From contig CM061063.1 of the NCBI GenBank assembly GCA_030762895.1, forward strand, positions 103,438,210 to 103,502,209: 64,000 nt of DNA. Reading direction: 5' to 3'. How positions within the stretch are numbered: the first letter of the stretch is position 1; every line of letters begins with the position of its first letter. The position numbers and the translations under genes were made by a program. The stretch is from Sophora flavescens. Taxonomy: Eukaryota; Streptophyta; Magnoliopsida; Fabales; Fabaceae. This document shows, piece by piece, positions 44,351 to 56,861 of this stretch. Under the pieces are notes generated by a model. It was not told the origin of the DNA and did not search any database. It saw nothing but the letters and a program-made list of their open reading frames with translations.

Positions 44351-46548
44351 TGTAACATCCTTCGTTACATTGGTAACCCAAATTAATTTTCTATAAAAAC
44401 TTAAAACATTTAATTTAAATACTCGAGTTATAGAAGTTTTTGCAATAAATTTAAGTTCAAAAAAGATATCTCGTATATTCAAAATAATTAAATAAAATAA
44501 TAGTATTAAATAAATCATTATATTAAAATGGAATAAAGCCTCATAAATATTAATTAATAAAAACCAAATAATTCTTTTACAATTGTTTTTGCCTCAAAAC
44601 ACGTCTAATAAACCCATAAGAAATAAATAAAAAGAAATAAACTAGAATTAATATCTTCAAGACTCTCTCAAGACGCTGCATCATCTATCTCAACACCTGT
44701 AAGCTCTGAAAGACAACGCGACTAATGAGATTTATAATCCCAGTAAGTAAACACAGTTCTAAAAGGTTTTCGAAAAGATATTGCTTTCAGCCGGCGCGGT
44801 AACCGGAAAAACAACCATGGTAATCCGCCATTTCCAAAATAATATAACTCAAAATATTTTCTATAAATCAAGGATAGTCAATACAATCTCACGAAGTTCA
44901 TGCACAAGTCATAACATCATCAATAGATATAATCCATCGCTAAAGAATGCATAACATAAATAAAATCATACAAAGGGTACCTCTTGTCTCCAATTAATCT
45001 CAATTTATCATCCAAGTCTCTTTCATTTAATTACCCAAGTTTAGTCTATGAGCTCATGACAAATGCAATGGCGTCCCACTGCCTTCCCCCTTCCCAGAAG
45101 GAGGTATCTATAATGGGTCTTCCCTTTCCCAGAAGGAGGTGTCTGTCTTCCCCTCTAACAAGAAGGTATCTTTCTTCCCCTCTAGTGAGGAGGTTTCTGT
45201 CATCCCCTTCCCTGAAGGAGGTATCTGTCTTTCCCTCTAAAGAGGAGGTATCTATCATCCCCTTCCCTGAAGGAGGTATCTGTCTTTCCCTCTAACGAGG
45301 AGGTATCTGCCATCCCCTTCCCTGAAGGAGGTATCTGTCTTCTCCTTCTCTGAAGGAGGTATCTGTTTTCCCCTCTAAGGAGGAGGTATCTGTCATCCCC
45401 TTCCCTGAAGGAGGTATCTGTCTTCCCCTTCCTTGAAGGAGGTATCTTAACAATGACAAATAACAATCCAAAGCATATTTTGGGCATATGTCATGACTGC
45501 AAGACATGACATATGACATCGTCCATCAATTTCAATGGTAAACTCATGTCAAAACAACTCATAGGCATTCCAAAATAACAACAACACATAGCATCGTGTA
45601 ACATGCTTCCAAAATAACAGCAACACATAGCATCATGTAACATGTAATGTTATCCATCAAGTTCATATCAAAACAACACTAAGAACTAAGACATCACATA
45701 TCACAGAAAGCATATCAAACAGTAATATTACTCAACATGTGAAAATTCAATCTCCTAAATATTTATCACCAATAAAACATCAATTTTATTCTGAAGACAA
45801 AATCTCAAATAATTACCGATTAATTTCATACTCAAACCCTTTAAAATCTATACCATGAGAGTTTAAAAAAAGGGGTGTTTACTTACTCCCGGTTGATCTC
45901 CAAAAGCACTAAACATTGTGTATGACAAAAGCTACTGCTTCCATTAAAAAGCTTTCTTCTTTTCGCTAATATCTTTTGATCTACGTGGCTCCATTTCAGT
46001 TTAGAAATTAACCATCAGCACACTGCTCTTCCTTTATTTTATTTCTCTGTTCACTGTGCGACGCCGTGGTGTATTCCTTTACTCAACTTGTTTCCATATA
46101 AAAAGGACATAACCCTCAATTTCTTTTCTTTTCTTTTTTATTTTCAAAATCCAACTTTTGTGTGGGCCCTGCTTTTACATTTCTAAAGTTCCTATCACTT
46201 GTTTTATATATGTGAATCATGTCCCTATGTTGCGACCTATGTTTTGGCTATCTTGATTTTCAAATCATTTTTCATGTGGGCCACATTTAATTGTTTTTCA
46301 TAGAAAAAAAATTAACCAAGATAAATCCCATTGATTCTATATAATATATGTATCCTAATCCTATCACTCAATATCTCTTGGACATGAATAGCTCATTGCC
46401 TTTCCTTTTTTTTTTTAATTCAAATTGGCATTCTTTATAATAGTATAATAATTTCAATAAATTTATATATTGACAATTCTACACTAAAACTCATACTAAC
46501 TTATTATTTTTATTAAAATAATTATATTTAAAATTTTAGGATGTTACA
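44351..46548. repeat. Solo LTR inserted in Tat gag
   Basis: 2198 bp with matching inverted termini TGTAACATCC...GGATGTTACA and a perfect 5-bp duplication GTTTT (44346-44350 and 46549-46553). TG...CA ends plus a 5-bp duplication and no coding sequence mean a solo LTR, left by recombination of a full element. Parent family not identified; orientation uncertain. Inside is a 28-bp tandem array (45090-45450). Confidence 0.85.
45090..45450. repeat. GGAGGTATCTGTC minisatellite
   Basis: About thirteen units of roughly 26-31 bp alternating CCCTTCCCTGAAGGAGGTAT and CCCTCTAANGAGGAGGTAT forms. The repeated peptide translations across it are artefacts of the array. Confidence 0.85.
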
Positions 46549-47465
46549 GTTTTCGAGATAAATACTCATAGAATGGCCCCGACTTCAAACCGCCCATGAC
46601 GGTATGAAGACAGAGTTTCGAGCTCATATTGGGAATTAAAATTTGTTTGGCACTAAAATGAGCCATATAATCTCTAAGCGATTCATTCTTTTCTTGTTTA
46701 AAATTCACCAGTGAGACCGAGTGCCTTTTATGCTTTCGGCTTGCTGCGAATTGTGCAGTGAACTTAGTTACAAGCACACCAAAGGAATTAATTGACCGAT
46801 GTGGTAGATTCGTAAGTCAGGTTAATGCAGGGCCTTGCAAAGTGGTTGGAAAAATTTTGCACATGACGTCTTCCGAATCGGTCACCAGGTAAACAGAAGA
46901 AATAAAGGATTCTACATGCTCGGTTGGGTCAGTGGTGCCATTGAATTTATCAATGTTAAGAGGCTTAAAATGTCTGGGCATGATTACCTCATTGATGTCA
47001 TCCGTGAATGGTAACCTCGGTCGTCGGTCTGTTACCCTTTCTTTTTGGATAGCCCTTTCTGCACGAGATTTAACTTCTGAAGCCTCTAGGTGAGGTTTGG
47101 TCTTGGACGGTCGGCTCGTATCATGAGGAGAAGGTACGTAGGATGGATCCTTCTGGATACCCTCGGATGAGGATTGCTCTTCCTTGGAAGGCGTCACTGA
47201 TCTTTCTCTTTTCCTAGTTCTTAAAAGCCTTTGATTCTGAGCATGCATCTCCTCGTTCTCCTTACGCAGCTGCCTTAACTGTGCCATAACCTCTCCCAGC
47301 TGAGGGTTATCTTCCTCGATGGGAGGGGGAGGGGTATTGTCACGATTCTGGCATGTGTTCGAAGCCTCATGATCTAAATGGTTCGTGTTGTTCGCCCCTC
47401 CCTGCGGTCCATTCCGTGTAGTCACCATCAAGCTTTCTTATGGAACCGGGGAAAGTATTTCCTCG

Positions 47466-47483
47466 GCCCCACGGTGGGCGCCA
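47466..47483 (-). other. Primer-binding site, tRNA-Lys-like
   Basis: Minus strand TGGCGCCCACCGTGGGGC, two bases from the 5' LTR end. It is close to the complement of plant tRNA-Lys(CUU) 3' end (TGGCGCCCAACGTGGGGC) with one change. Confidence 0.75.
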
Positions 47484-47485
47484 AA

Positions 47486-48120
47486 TGTTCATGCCGAGAT
47501 CCGACTTGTCAGAATGTCGCTGTAGAACGTTTAACCAAGAGTGAACAATAGGGTTGTTTTAGATTATGGCTTGACAGAATATTGTATTCCGGTCCTACGT
47601 ATCCCAATGGGAATCAAAGCCAGACGTAGTTCTAGGTTCAACCCTTGGTCGTATAGTGATCTCAATCCCCTAATCTTGTATCTGATGAATACCAGCGAGC
47701 AATGACTCTTCAATAGTCTCTTGGTCGAGCTAGTTTCTCTAATACGCTTAAGGGAGAGTCACCTAGGTTAGTGAAGAGTGAGTTTCTCTCTTGGGTTCTC
47801 CTCTTTTTATAATAGGATCCCCATATCTTTAAGAGATCTAGATTTATCTCCTTTCATCTCTTAAATCTTCTTTGAGATATGATTTCCTTAATTTGAGGGA
47901 TTTATCTCTTCTAACCGGATAAGGTTATTTGAGATAATATCAGGATTATTAAAGATAGATATGATCTTCTTAATTTGAGGGACTTATCTCTTCTAACCGG
48001 TTAAGGTTATTTAAGATAATATCAGGATTATTAAAGATAATATCGATATCTTATCATTTCCACCTTTATTGGATCGGGTATCCAAACTCGGTGACCGAGT
48101 TTTACTCCTCGACCCGTACA
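47486..48120 (-). repeat. 5' LTR of Tat element
   Basis: 635 bp, minus-strand TGTACGGG...GGCATGAACA. About 58 bp longer than the 3' LTR because the unit GATTTATCTCTTCTAACCGG...TATCAGGATTATTAAAG is present twice (about 47895-48040). Confidence 0.92.
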
Positions 48121-48207
48121 CTGATATAAGGTAATTTAATCATATTTTTACACTAAAAATATAACAATTTAAACCTTAACCCTAAACATATTCCTAAACT
48201 CTAAGAT

Positions 48208-48595
48208 TCTCTTTGGTAAAAATAGTTGAATAAGCTAGCTTATAGTTGATAAGCTAATTTTTAGTTGATAGTTGAAAAGCTAGCTGATTAAATTTAAAGC
48301 GTTTGATAAAATTAACGATTGAATTAGGTTATAAATATAAAATGACATAAAAAGATATATTTCTGGTATGTATGGTAATGTGGGAATTTCATTGAATGAA
48401 CGAGGATAAAAATGATCGAAAAGTCGATAAGTTATAAACTATACGTCATAAGCTAAACAAAATAACTTACGAAGAAAAACTATAAGCTAATGAGAGAAAC
48501 TTGTTTACCAACAACTCTATTTCAGTCAAATAAACTTATAAATTAGTCAAATAAACTATAAGCTAGTTTATTAGACCTATAAATAGATCCTAAAT
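48208..48595. mobile_element. MITE-like sequence with AGCTTATAG inverted repeats
   Basis: TTTGGTAAAAATAG...AGCTAGCTTATAG at the left is mirrored by the reverse complement of CTATAAGCTAATGAGAG...GTTTACCAA near 48490-48512. Further AAGCTAG words extend to 48580, so the right end is uncertain. No frame, no target duplication resolved. Confidence 0.4.
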
Positions 48596-49590
48596 CAAAA
48601 TTCTATATACTAAAACAAAATTAAAAATTAATTTAACAAAGCCGTGTTTTGCATACATCTTTGGACAATATTAGAAATTACCATCATCATTCTAAAAGAA
48701 TGAGTTGTTTTTATTAGAAACATTTATAGAGTGCAAAAACTGCTAAGCCCTTAGAGAAATAGGCTTTAGGAAATTACATCCTCACTTGGATAAAAAAGGA
48801 AGAGTATTTTGGTACCTGATATTAACCATGAGCATTTTGGTAAATAGAAGAAAAAAATTCCGTAAAAAAATTCTTTTTTTTTTTGGGGTAAACAAATAGA
48901 TTTTTTTTCTTGATTATTATAGTAAAAAAACCAACAAAATGTAGTGTGTAGCACGGTGCTTGCGGATCAGTTTGGATCGATTTTGAGGTAAAAAGTCATC
49001 CGATTTAAAGATTAAAATAACATGCAGTTCGGTTTGGATTGCTTCCTTGAAAAAATACGATCCGATTAAATGCGGTTTGGATTTTACGATTTTTACCGAT
49101 ACATCATTACATTTTATACCACATCAAAGAACCAATATTACAGGTTAAATTGAACAAAATTTTAAACTTTGATACATTCATCTAATAACATTTTATTAAA
49201 TATATATAAAATAAATAAACATCATCATCAGCTAGTTCCAAATTTATTTATTTTTTATGTTTGGAACATTAGAATTAATGAAAAATTAAGTCATTGTCAA
49301 ATTAGTAAGTATTATTAAGAAAAAATCAACAAAAAAAATTAATAATATAAAAAATATAATAAACATATATTAAAATTTATATATGCGATTTGATTTGAAT
49401 TTGTTTCAGTTTCAAAAAATCCAAAATCGATCCGGTCCTATCGATTTTCATAAAGCAAAGATAAAAAAAAAAAAAAAAATCCAATCAATTTTGTTCGGTT
49501 TTTATTTATTTTTCATTGGTTTTCGGTTTTTATTTGGATCTTTTGGTTTGGATATCAATACCTTTGGTTTGTACTTTAAGTAAGACGAAG
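48596..49590. other. AT-rich intergenic region
   Basis: No gene. Contains scattered CGGTTTGGAT / TCGGTTTTTATT words (49025-49080 and 49490-49560) that look like the ends of an unidentified AT-rich transposon. Confidence 0.45.
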
Positions 49591-51062
49591 GGTTACGTAC
49601 TCGCCGTCTCTCTCCATCGCTGAGTCGTCTCGTATCCTCTGTCTGTAAGGTATATATGTTCTTCTGGTATTTCTAGTGATTTTTTATTTGGGGGTTGATA
49701 TGGACTTGTATTCACTTTTCAAATCCTGTTGAAATTCTAAGTTTTTTCATGTCATGCAGTGCTCTTATCATTTACCTTATTATTATGTTGTAGCACTTGA
49801 ATTTGAAGTTCAATTAACCAATAAACATACATAAATTATAGTAATACAACTAATTTCATAATCTATCTTAACATAATACCCTCCCAATCACTGATGATGT
49901 TAACATAATAATACCCTCCCAATCACTGATGATGTTGCATTTAGCATTTGTCAAAAACTGTAACTTCAAAAGCCATGTTCTGATGCTAAAAAAATAGTTT
50001 TAGTTACTTATTATTATGCATAGTCTTAGCTTAGTTCGTTAAGCAGAATCGACAAATAGCTTCCTAGAATTGCATACTCTTAAGAATTGGATAATGGACT
50101 AATGGAGGTAGCAAGAGCTACATCCTTTCTATACAAAATGTTACTAGTAAACCAGCAATGCAGACATTACCTTTGACATTACAGAAATTTATAATAGTAG
50201 ACAGAATGTGCTTACTTGAGATGCTTCTCTATGCATTAATTTGTTTGTGCGCAACTTTGCAGACTTGTTAAGGATCAGTTTGAAGTTTAAACAAACACTT
50301 TCAGTAATATTTGGTTATATCTGTATTTTGTTTACAGTCACAACTCACAAGCCTCCAATCCACGAGTAGCTTGCTTGTCAATATCAACCCCACCTCTTTA
50401 GGATCCCAATTCAATGCTTTAGGAGGTAATGGATAGGTCTAATGATTGAAATTCTTTTAATGGAATTATGCTATTTGGATTAAATTATTAAGATTTATAA
50501 AATCTAAATAAATTTTAATTTTGATACGCTGTTAAAAAATGTTAAAATATATTGTCATAGGCCCAAGAAAATAAGATGCAAAACCAAAATGTAGGGTTTG
50601 CATAAGGAGCAATTTACATAAGAACAAAAAAACACAAGACGCTATCTTAATTTTTGAAGATTGTGAAGAATCATAAGCTGTGTTTCATTCCAAAGTCCAA
50701 AACCTGGTGATCTGGTAAGGGTAAAAGATGATGAATTTGCAATGCAGTTGAATCCCCAACTCAGGTATTTGTATTGTTACTATTGTATGACAACTTCTTT
50801 CCTTCTTAGTAGAACGACTCAACTTGAATCATTCATTCCTTAAGTCTAGCTAGGTTTTCATTTACGACCATGTTCAAACCCTGAATTTTATATTTTTTAT
50901 TGGAAATGGGAAATAAAAATTTGTTTTTGATTTCATTCCCAAAAAGGGTCTCCTTCCATTACATGCTACTGTACGTGTAAGCAGTAAACTTATAAAGTAT
51001 TTTTGTAACCTTTTTAGGTGGTTGTCATTGAAAGGAAAAAAGAAAGAGAGGGGAAGTTGAAG
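49591..51062 (+). promoter_or_regulatory. Upstream region and likely 5' UTR intron of F-box locus 4
   Basis: A CT-rich leader (GTCTCTCTCCATCGCTGAGTC, 49603 on) ends at a GTAAGGTATA donor near 49647. The only good acceptor before the ATG is TTTTTAG at 51011-51017. That implies a roughly 1.4-kb intron, longer than the 207-bp one proposed for locus 3; extra non-coding exons cannot be excluded. No other gene seen here. Confidence 0.4.
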
Positions 51063-52372
51063 ATGAAGAGAAGACAGGGGGAAAGTGTAAGAAGTAGAAA
51101 AGATGATGAAATGGACAGGATCAGTGGCTTGCCTGACTGTATTCTTCTGCATATAATGGAATTTATGGACATTAAATCTGCTGTTCAGACCTGCGTTTTG
51201 TCTACACGTTGGAAAGACCTTTGGAAAAGTCTCACTAATCTCACATTGCATTCCACATTCAATAACTTTACAAGGCTTAGCAGTTTCAACAAATTTGTGT
51301 CGCGGATCCTGTCTTGTCGTGATGGCTCTATTCCCGTACATAATCTTGATTTTATGCACGCAGGTTGCACTAGAACCACAGTCCTGAGTAGGTTCGTGAA
51401 ATATGCTGCGTCACATAATGTCCAGCGATTGAAGATCGAAGTTCAACTAAATCTCAAACAAGATCTTGAATTGCCCTCTTCCATCTTTTCCTGCAGGTCT
51501 TTGACATATCTTGATCTTTCTATTCTGCCGTATGATGGACATATCCTTCGGGGAAGGTCATTAACCCTTTCACCTGACATGATTAGGGATGCAAAACTTC
51601 CAAAATCTCTTGAGTTGCCAGCATTACAAAGCTTGCGTCTTGAGTATGTCACATTTAGTACAAGTGACAATGGATGTGCTGAGCCCTTTTCAACCTGTTA
51701 CATGTTGAATACTTTGGTAATTAACTGTTGTTATTTACAGAATGATGCAAAAGGCCTTTGCATATCTAATTCTAACCTTTCCAATCTGACCATAGACTCT
51801 GACTGGGGAGATCAACCTTACAAAATTGCATTTTCTACTCCAAATCTTAGTTCTCTCAGTATGGGGCATATTATGCATGAACTCTCCTCTGCATGCAATC
51901 TTCCTTTTCTTGAAGAAGTAGATCTTTCTTTCATTCATCTTGTTGATTTTCCAAATAACAGTTTAGTCCTCAGTAGCTGGCTGCAAGTGCTCGCTAATGT
52001 AAAGACAATGACACTCTGGTCGAGTACCCTTAGGATAGTAGATGTAAGTTACTTTAGTATGTTTCTCTTAGTTATTTATTTCTCATGATATGTATGCATC
52101 CTTATGTCCAATTTTTTTGGCAATAATCAATCTAGCCCTTCCATTAAAATATGCCTCTAAAATTCACTCCAATTGTGTAGGGTATCTCAAAGCTTGGTTC
52201 AATGAGAACTCAACCTCCTTGCTTTGTTAGATTGAAGTCATTGAAAGTTCTAATGGACAGGTTTGCAAAGATATCTCATGAGGGAGTGAGCAGGATCGTG
52301 GGGTACTTACTTCAAAACTCTCCTCTGGTCAAAGTTGATATCATAATTTGCATAAAACGATATCATGCCTAA
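51063..52372 (+). CDS. F-box/LRR protein, locus 4 (two exons)
   Basis: Coding exons 51063-52043 and 52181-52372 with a 137-bp phase-0 intron (GTAAGTTACT...TTGTGTAG), the same position and phase as locus 3, give 390 residues. The F-box is at residues 18-60 (MDRISGLPDCILLHIMEF ... TCVLSTRWKDLWK). The LRR-type tail has ELPSSIFSCRSLTYLDLS and LPKSLELPALQSLRLEYVTF only once, so it has the ancestral single-unit form relative to the duplicated tail of locus 3. The C-terminus (VRLKSLKVLMDRF ... YLLQNSPLVKVDIII) is FBD-like. A GTG frame extends 15 codons upstream, but the ATG at 51063 (MKRR) matches locus 3 and lies after the predicted acceptor. Expected role is an SCF substrate receptor; substrate unknown. 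Intact. Confidence 0.9.
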
Positions 52373-55010
52373 CACTCTAGGTAAAGATTTTTACAAATTA
52401 TTTATTTTTTGTTCATTTTCTGTTTCCCCCTCTCCCTGATGCTCTCTTCTGACAATTATAGGTTGCTATGACCTATGAGTGCCTTGTTTATACCTCTTGT
52501 TTTAGATTTTTTTAATAAAAGAAAATTGGTTTTGACAGATGAAAGTTTTTAAATTTAAGAAATTATCACTTGGGGAACAATGTGTGAAACATACTATTTT
52601 GTTTTAATTCATTTGATGCCTCAAAGATATTTCTTGTTTGCCTAACATTGTCTCAACTTAAATGATGCTTTAGACCAAGACTAGGAGAAAATCAGTTGTC
52701 TATATTGTTTGATCTCCTTTAGTGTGAATTTATGGGTGGATACTGTAATTGGTAAATTTTGACCTTGCAAAAAGATTGGCTTATTCGAGGTAACAATGAA
52801 GAAACTAATTTGACTATGGAGAATGATGGTAAGTCAAGTCTGCAACCGAGTTGAGGCTGCATCAGTTAAACTAGGATTTTATTTGGCGCTTCTTAAACAA
52901 CAAATATTATTAAGTGGATATCAGTTTGAACAGTCTTTGAAATTATTTATATGATATCTATCTCAATTTAGATAATCATCGAAGAACAGAATTACTGAAG
53001 AAATATGGCCACATAATAGACTGAGCAGTCTTAAGTGTCTTTCTTTGTTGGAATTGTATATTGCATCATCATTGTCAATTCATGATTAATGAAATGAAAG
53101 TGGGTGAAATCCTTTCTTTTGTGAAATCCTTTCTTTTATCAATTCTGATGTCTCACTGATTTGCTTCATGGTGCGGGTTGGAAGATGGTATTAGGGAACC
53201 AAAAAATGGGCATTGAATCAGGATTGTGATTTGTCCTGCAATATTCTCTCACATTGTCAAGTGTTCCCTCTCATTCTCCAGTCTCTTGCTTCCGAAGTAA
53301 CATTAAAGGTGGCAAATAATGGTGGCTGGTTGTTCAGATATTGGTTATTTTAGGAATTCCTCTTCGTTGTGTAACATCAAAACTAGTTCCATTTTGCATT
53401 GTTCTAGTTTTCTATTTCCATTTGACTTCCCTTTCTTTGGTTTTGTATATGGGTTAGAGCATGCCTTGTGCTCTTCATCAATATACCATTTCGGCTTTTG
53501 CTTATAAAAAATAAAAAACTGTTACTATGTTCAATTTCATGTCTAAAATTTTGTATGTTTAGTTTCTTTGTAGATATAGATACAATCTTTATGGAAAGTG
53601 TTTTAGTAAGATCAAGAGCAAGTATTTCAAAATAGAAAAATAAGATATACAAGTGAAAACTCTGGAGGAATCGAGAGTCCAAGTTCTTGAATCAGGAATA
53701 GAAGAAAGACGAATTTAGTCAATCAAAAATCGAAAGAGACTCTAGCTCACTAACCTCTATATCATCCAAGTTTATGAAAAAAATGAAGGTTCCAAGAGAA
53801 GTTTCTCTTGGATCTTGGTAATAAAATTGACAGACTTATTATGCGAAGATGATAGGCGAAACGAAATAGCTATTGAAAAGTCTTAGAAAGAGGAAAGTAT
53901 CAACCCAAATATCTTCCCACAAATTAATATCAGAGTCATCATCAAAGTGCAAGGATAGTAAAGAATTACAAGAAGGTAAACCTTGATAAATAAATTTTCA
54001 AGGACTAGCATAAGTGACTCTACTCATGGAACTTGTGTCCCACCCATTCGGATGCAAAACATACTTCAAATTACTTGATGCCTTGAATAAGGTTGTATTG
54101 GGAAATGCAAGAACCAGTAAAGCTGCCAACTCCCTCTCCTTTGCTCTACAACAAACCTCCCAGCTAACCTTGTTGACATATCATTAGCTTGTCTTGGAGC
54201 ATGGACCCAGGAGCTTTATTTTGTCGCATCATAGTTCGTTGTTCAACCTTGTTTCAAGTCTGGAATTCCTTCTCATGTTTGGTTTCTGTTATTAGTTTGA
54301 GTTCCTTTATTTGGATCAATGTGTTTGATTTTGCAGTTGCCCTGTCAAGTTGCAATTGACTGTATATGTATTGCTTGCATGGTGTGGTGCATATATTTCT
54401 TGTCAGGGGTAAAATATATTGTTTGATTTTTTTTTTTTTTTTTTTTGCAGGTGCTTTTGAAGGAATTTAAAATTAGCTGCTACTCGCTCACAGGTGAATT
54501 ATGAATGAAGAGAAAAAAAATAGTTCCTAGAGTTTGAACAAACATAGGACAGGATATCTAGATTTTCTTCTGTTTGCCATTGATGTTACTTATAGAGCTA
54601 GTGAAGGTTATTGCTCAACTACCTTGTGGATTTTAGGGACAACATACTGGGGATGCAGTGTAGTAGAAACATGGAGTATCAAGTTGCTTTGAGTTGAAAG
54701 CAGGACTTACTTTGAGTTGAATTTGGATTTAGCTATCGCAGTTTTTAATTATTTTGTTGGTCCCTGAGGGTTGTGAATTTGTCAACCATCTATGATTTAA
54801 GGGACCAAAATTGCACAATCGTAATACTTGGAAGATTAAAAGTGCAATTAAGCCTTTATATGATTAATTATGCCAAAATGACAGAATTGCCCCCAAAGAA
54901 TTTTTTTTGTCCTTTTTCTAAATGGATATAATTTTCTTTTGTGATTATATAGATAGTGCCATTTCCTGGAACATCTATTAACCATATAAAGGTTGAACCC
55001 TAATGTTACT
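52373..55010. other. Downstream region of locus 4
   Basis: 52640-52990 and 54440-54680 match the 3' flanks of loci 2 and 3, showing that several kilobases of flank were duplicated with the genes. A T-run plus GCAG at 54428-54450 resembles a splice acceptor and could belong to a 3' non-coding exon. 54830-54960 is AT-rich spacer. No coding gene seen. Confidence 0.5.
53650..53990 (-). mobile_element. Possible LINE 3' remnant
   Basis: Minus-strand reading gives WEDIWVD near 53915, and WTLDSSRVFT near 53670, which resemble the zinc-binding segment after plant LINE reverse transcriptases (F/SWxDxWLG ... W..S..G.FTV). Frames are broken and no RT core is present. Weak call. Confidence 0.25.
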
Positions 55011-55039
55011 GTAGAGGTGTCAAACCATTGAATTTTTTG

Positions 55040-56813
55040 TATTATTATATTTAAACTACTAATATATATATATATATATAATTATTAATATATATATATA
55101 TATATTACTATTTTCGGGTACTATCTAAACCAAAACAAACCGAACCAGTTTTGATCGGCTCAGATTTTTATATTATTTTAATATTGACTTTTTAAACTTT
55201 ATTTTTTAAAAATGTTTTAATCATAAAAGGTAACAAAGTTACCGTGTTGTTTGGGAAAGTTTATGGGCGTGAGACCTGAACCAATAATTCTATTCTACAT
55301 CAATTTATATTTTTTTTATTAAAAAAAAGTCCTATTTATTTTTTATTCCATTTTTATTGTTCCTCCGCACACATCATAATATTAATATTTTCGGGTACTA
55401 TCTAAACCAAACCAACCGAGCCAGTTTTGATTGGTTTGAATTTTTATATTATTTTATTATTGCCTTTTTAAACTTTAGTTTTTTTTAAAAATGTTTTAAT
55501 CATAAAAGATAGAAAAGCTACCGTGCTGTTCGGGAAAGTTTAGGGACGTGAGACCTGAACCAATAATTTTATTTTACGTCAATTTATATTTTTATTATTA
55601 AAAAAACAAAGTCTTATTTAATTTTTATTCCATTTTTACTGTTCCTCCACACATAACATACTATTAATATTTTTGGATACTATCTAAACCAAATCAAACC
55701 GAGCCACTTTTGATTGGTTTTGATTTTTATATTATTTTATTATTGACTTTTTAAACTTTTTTTTTTTGTTTCTAGAAGTTTTAGTCATGAAATATAGTAA
55801 AGCTACCGTATTGTTCAGGAAAGTTTAGGAGCATGAAACCTAAACCCAACAATTTTATTCTACATCAATTTATATTTTTATTATTAAAAATACAAAGTTC
55901 TATTTATTTTTTATTCCATTTTTACTATTCCTCCACACATAACATACTATTAATATTTTCAGGTACTATTTAAACCAAACAAAACCGTCAATTTTGATTG
56001 GTTCGAATTTTTATATTATTTTATTTTTTTCTAAAACATTTTTTTTGTTTTTAAATATTTTAACCATGAAAGGTAGCAAAGCTACTTAATTGTTCGAGAA
56101 AGTTAAGGGGCATCAAACCTACCAGTAATTTTATTCTACATCAATTTATATTTTTATTATTCCATTTTTACTATTCCTTCACACATAACACACTATTAAT
56201 ATTCTCGGGTACTATCTACACCAAACCGAGCCAGTTTGGCTTGGATTTTTATATTATTTTATTATTGACTTCTTAAACTTTTTTATTTTTGTTTTTAAAA
56301 GTTTTAACCATGAAAGGTAGCAAAGCTATCGTGTTGTTCGGGAAAGTTTAGGGTGAGACCTGAACCAATAATTTTATTCTACATCAATTTATATTTTTAT
56401 TATTAAAAAACAAAGTCCTATTTATTTTTTATTTCATTTTCATTGTTCCTCCACACATAACATTCTATTAATATTTTCATGTGCTATCTAAACCAAACCG
56501 AACCTGTTTTGATTGGTTCGGATTTTTATATCATTTTAATATTTTTTTAAACTTTAATTTTTTTTTAAATGTTTTAACCATGAAAGGTAGCAAAGCTACC
56601 GTGTTGTTCGAGAAAGTTTAGGGGCGTCAGACCTTAACCAATAGTTTTATTATGCATCAATTTATATTTTTATTATTAAAAAACTAAGTCCTATTTATTG
56701 TTGATTCCATTTTTACTGTTCCTCCACACATAACATACTATTCATTTACTATTTACAAACGTAAACACTATCTGGGAATACGTGATGCTAATTTTTTTTA
56801 ATACAATTTTTAG

Positions 56814-56861
<48 letters not shown>

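Larger units (their letters stand above)
43841..47428 (-). pseudogene. Tat gag, split by a solo LTR
   Basis: ATG at 47428, about 38 bases from the primer site. A charged N-terminal coiled coil (EVMAQLRQLRKENEEMHAQ) precedes the retrotransposon gag domain (HFKPLNIDKFNGTTDPTEHV, then FKQEKNESLRDYMAHF). Gag is interrupted at 46548 by the 2.2-kb insert and resumes at 44350 in register when one GTTTT copy is discounted. After a frameshift near 44110 comes a CKWHQNYGHSTKDC zinc finger (CxxH form typical of Tat elements), followed by an Arg-rich stretch. A stop near 46810 and one at 44131 also interrupt it. Confidence 0.88.
35025..48120 (-). mobile_element. Complete Tat-lineage Ty3/gypsy element with antisense gene
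   Basis: A 13.1-kb minus-strand element bounded by a perfect 5-bp duplication CTGAT (35020-35024 and 48121-48125). In its own direction: 5' LTR 47486-48120, tRNA-Lys-like primer site, gag, protease, RT, RNase H, a second RNase H-like domain, integrase, a tandem-repeat block, an oppositely oriented gene (plus strand 36746-38913), another tandem-repeat block, polypurine tract and 3' LTR 35025-35601. The double RNase H, the CxxH zinc finger and the extra antisense gene near the 3' LTR are features reported for Tat-lineage elements. Gag is interrupted by a 2.2-kb solo LTR. Many stops and frameshifts: defective. Confidence 0.9.

Noticed and set aside
45090..45450. CRISPR-like array
   Set aside because: Units are contiguous or degenerate with no unique spacers, and the DNA is plant nuclear.
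45046..45519. Repeated peptide (EGKTDTSFREGDDRYLL) reading frames
   Set aside because: They exist only because the 28-bp minisatellite in the solo LTR happens to be open in several frames; no start context or homologous protein seen.
51018..51062. 15-codon upstream extension of F-box locus 4
   Set aside because: It starts at GTG, lies right after a splice acceptor and is not conserved with locus 3.
53319..53507. Short plus-strand frame downstream of locus 4
   Set aside because: No domain, no conservation with the other F-box flanks.
55011..55027. TAGAGGTGTCAAACC as a hAT terminus
   Set aside because: A single end word without partner end or 8-bp duplication; it adjoins the Helitron repeat block and cannot be supported as a separate element.
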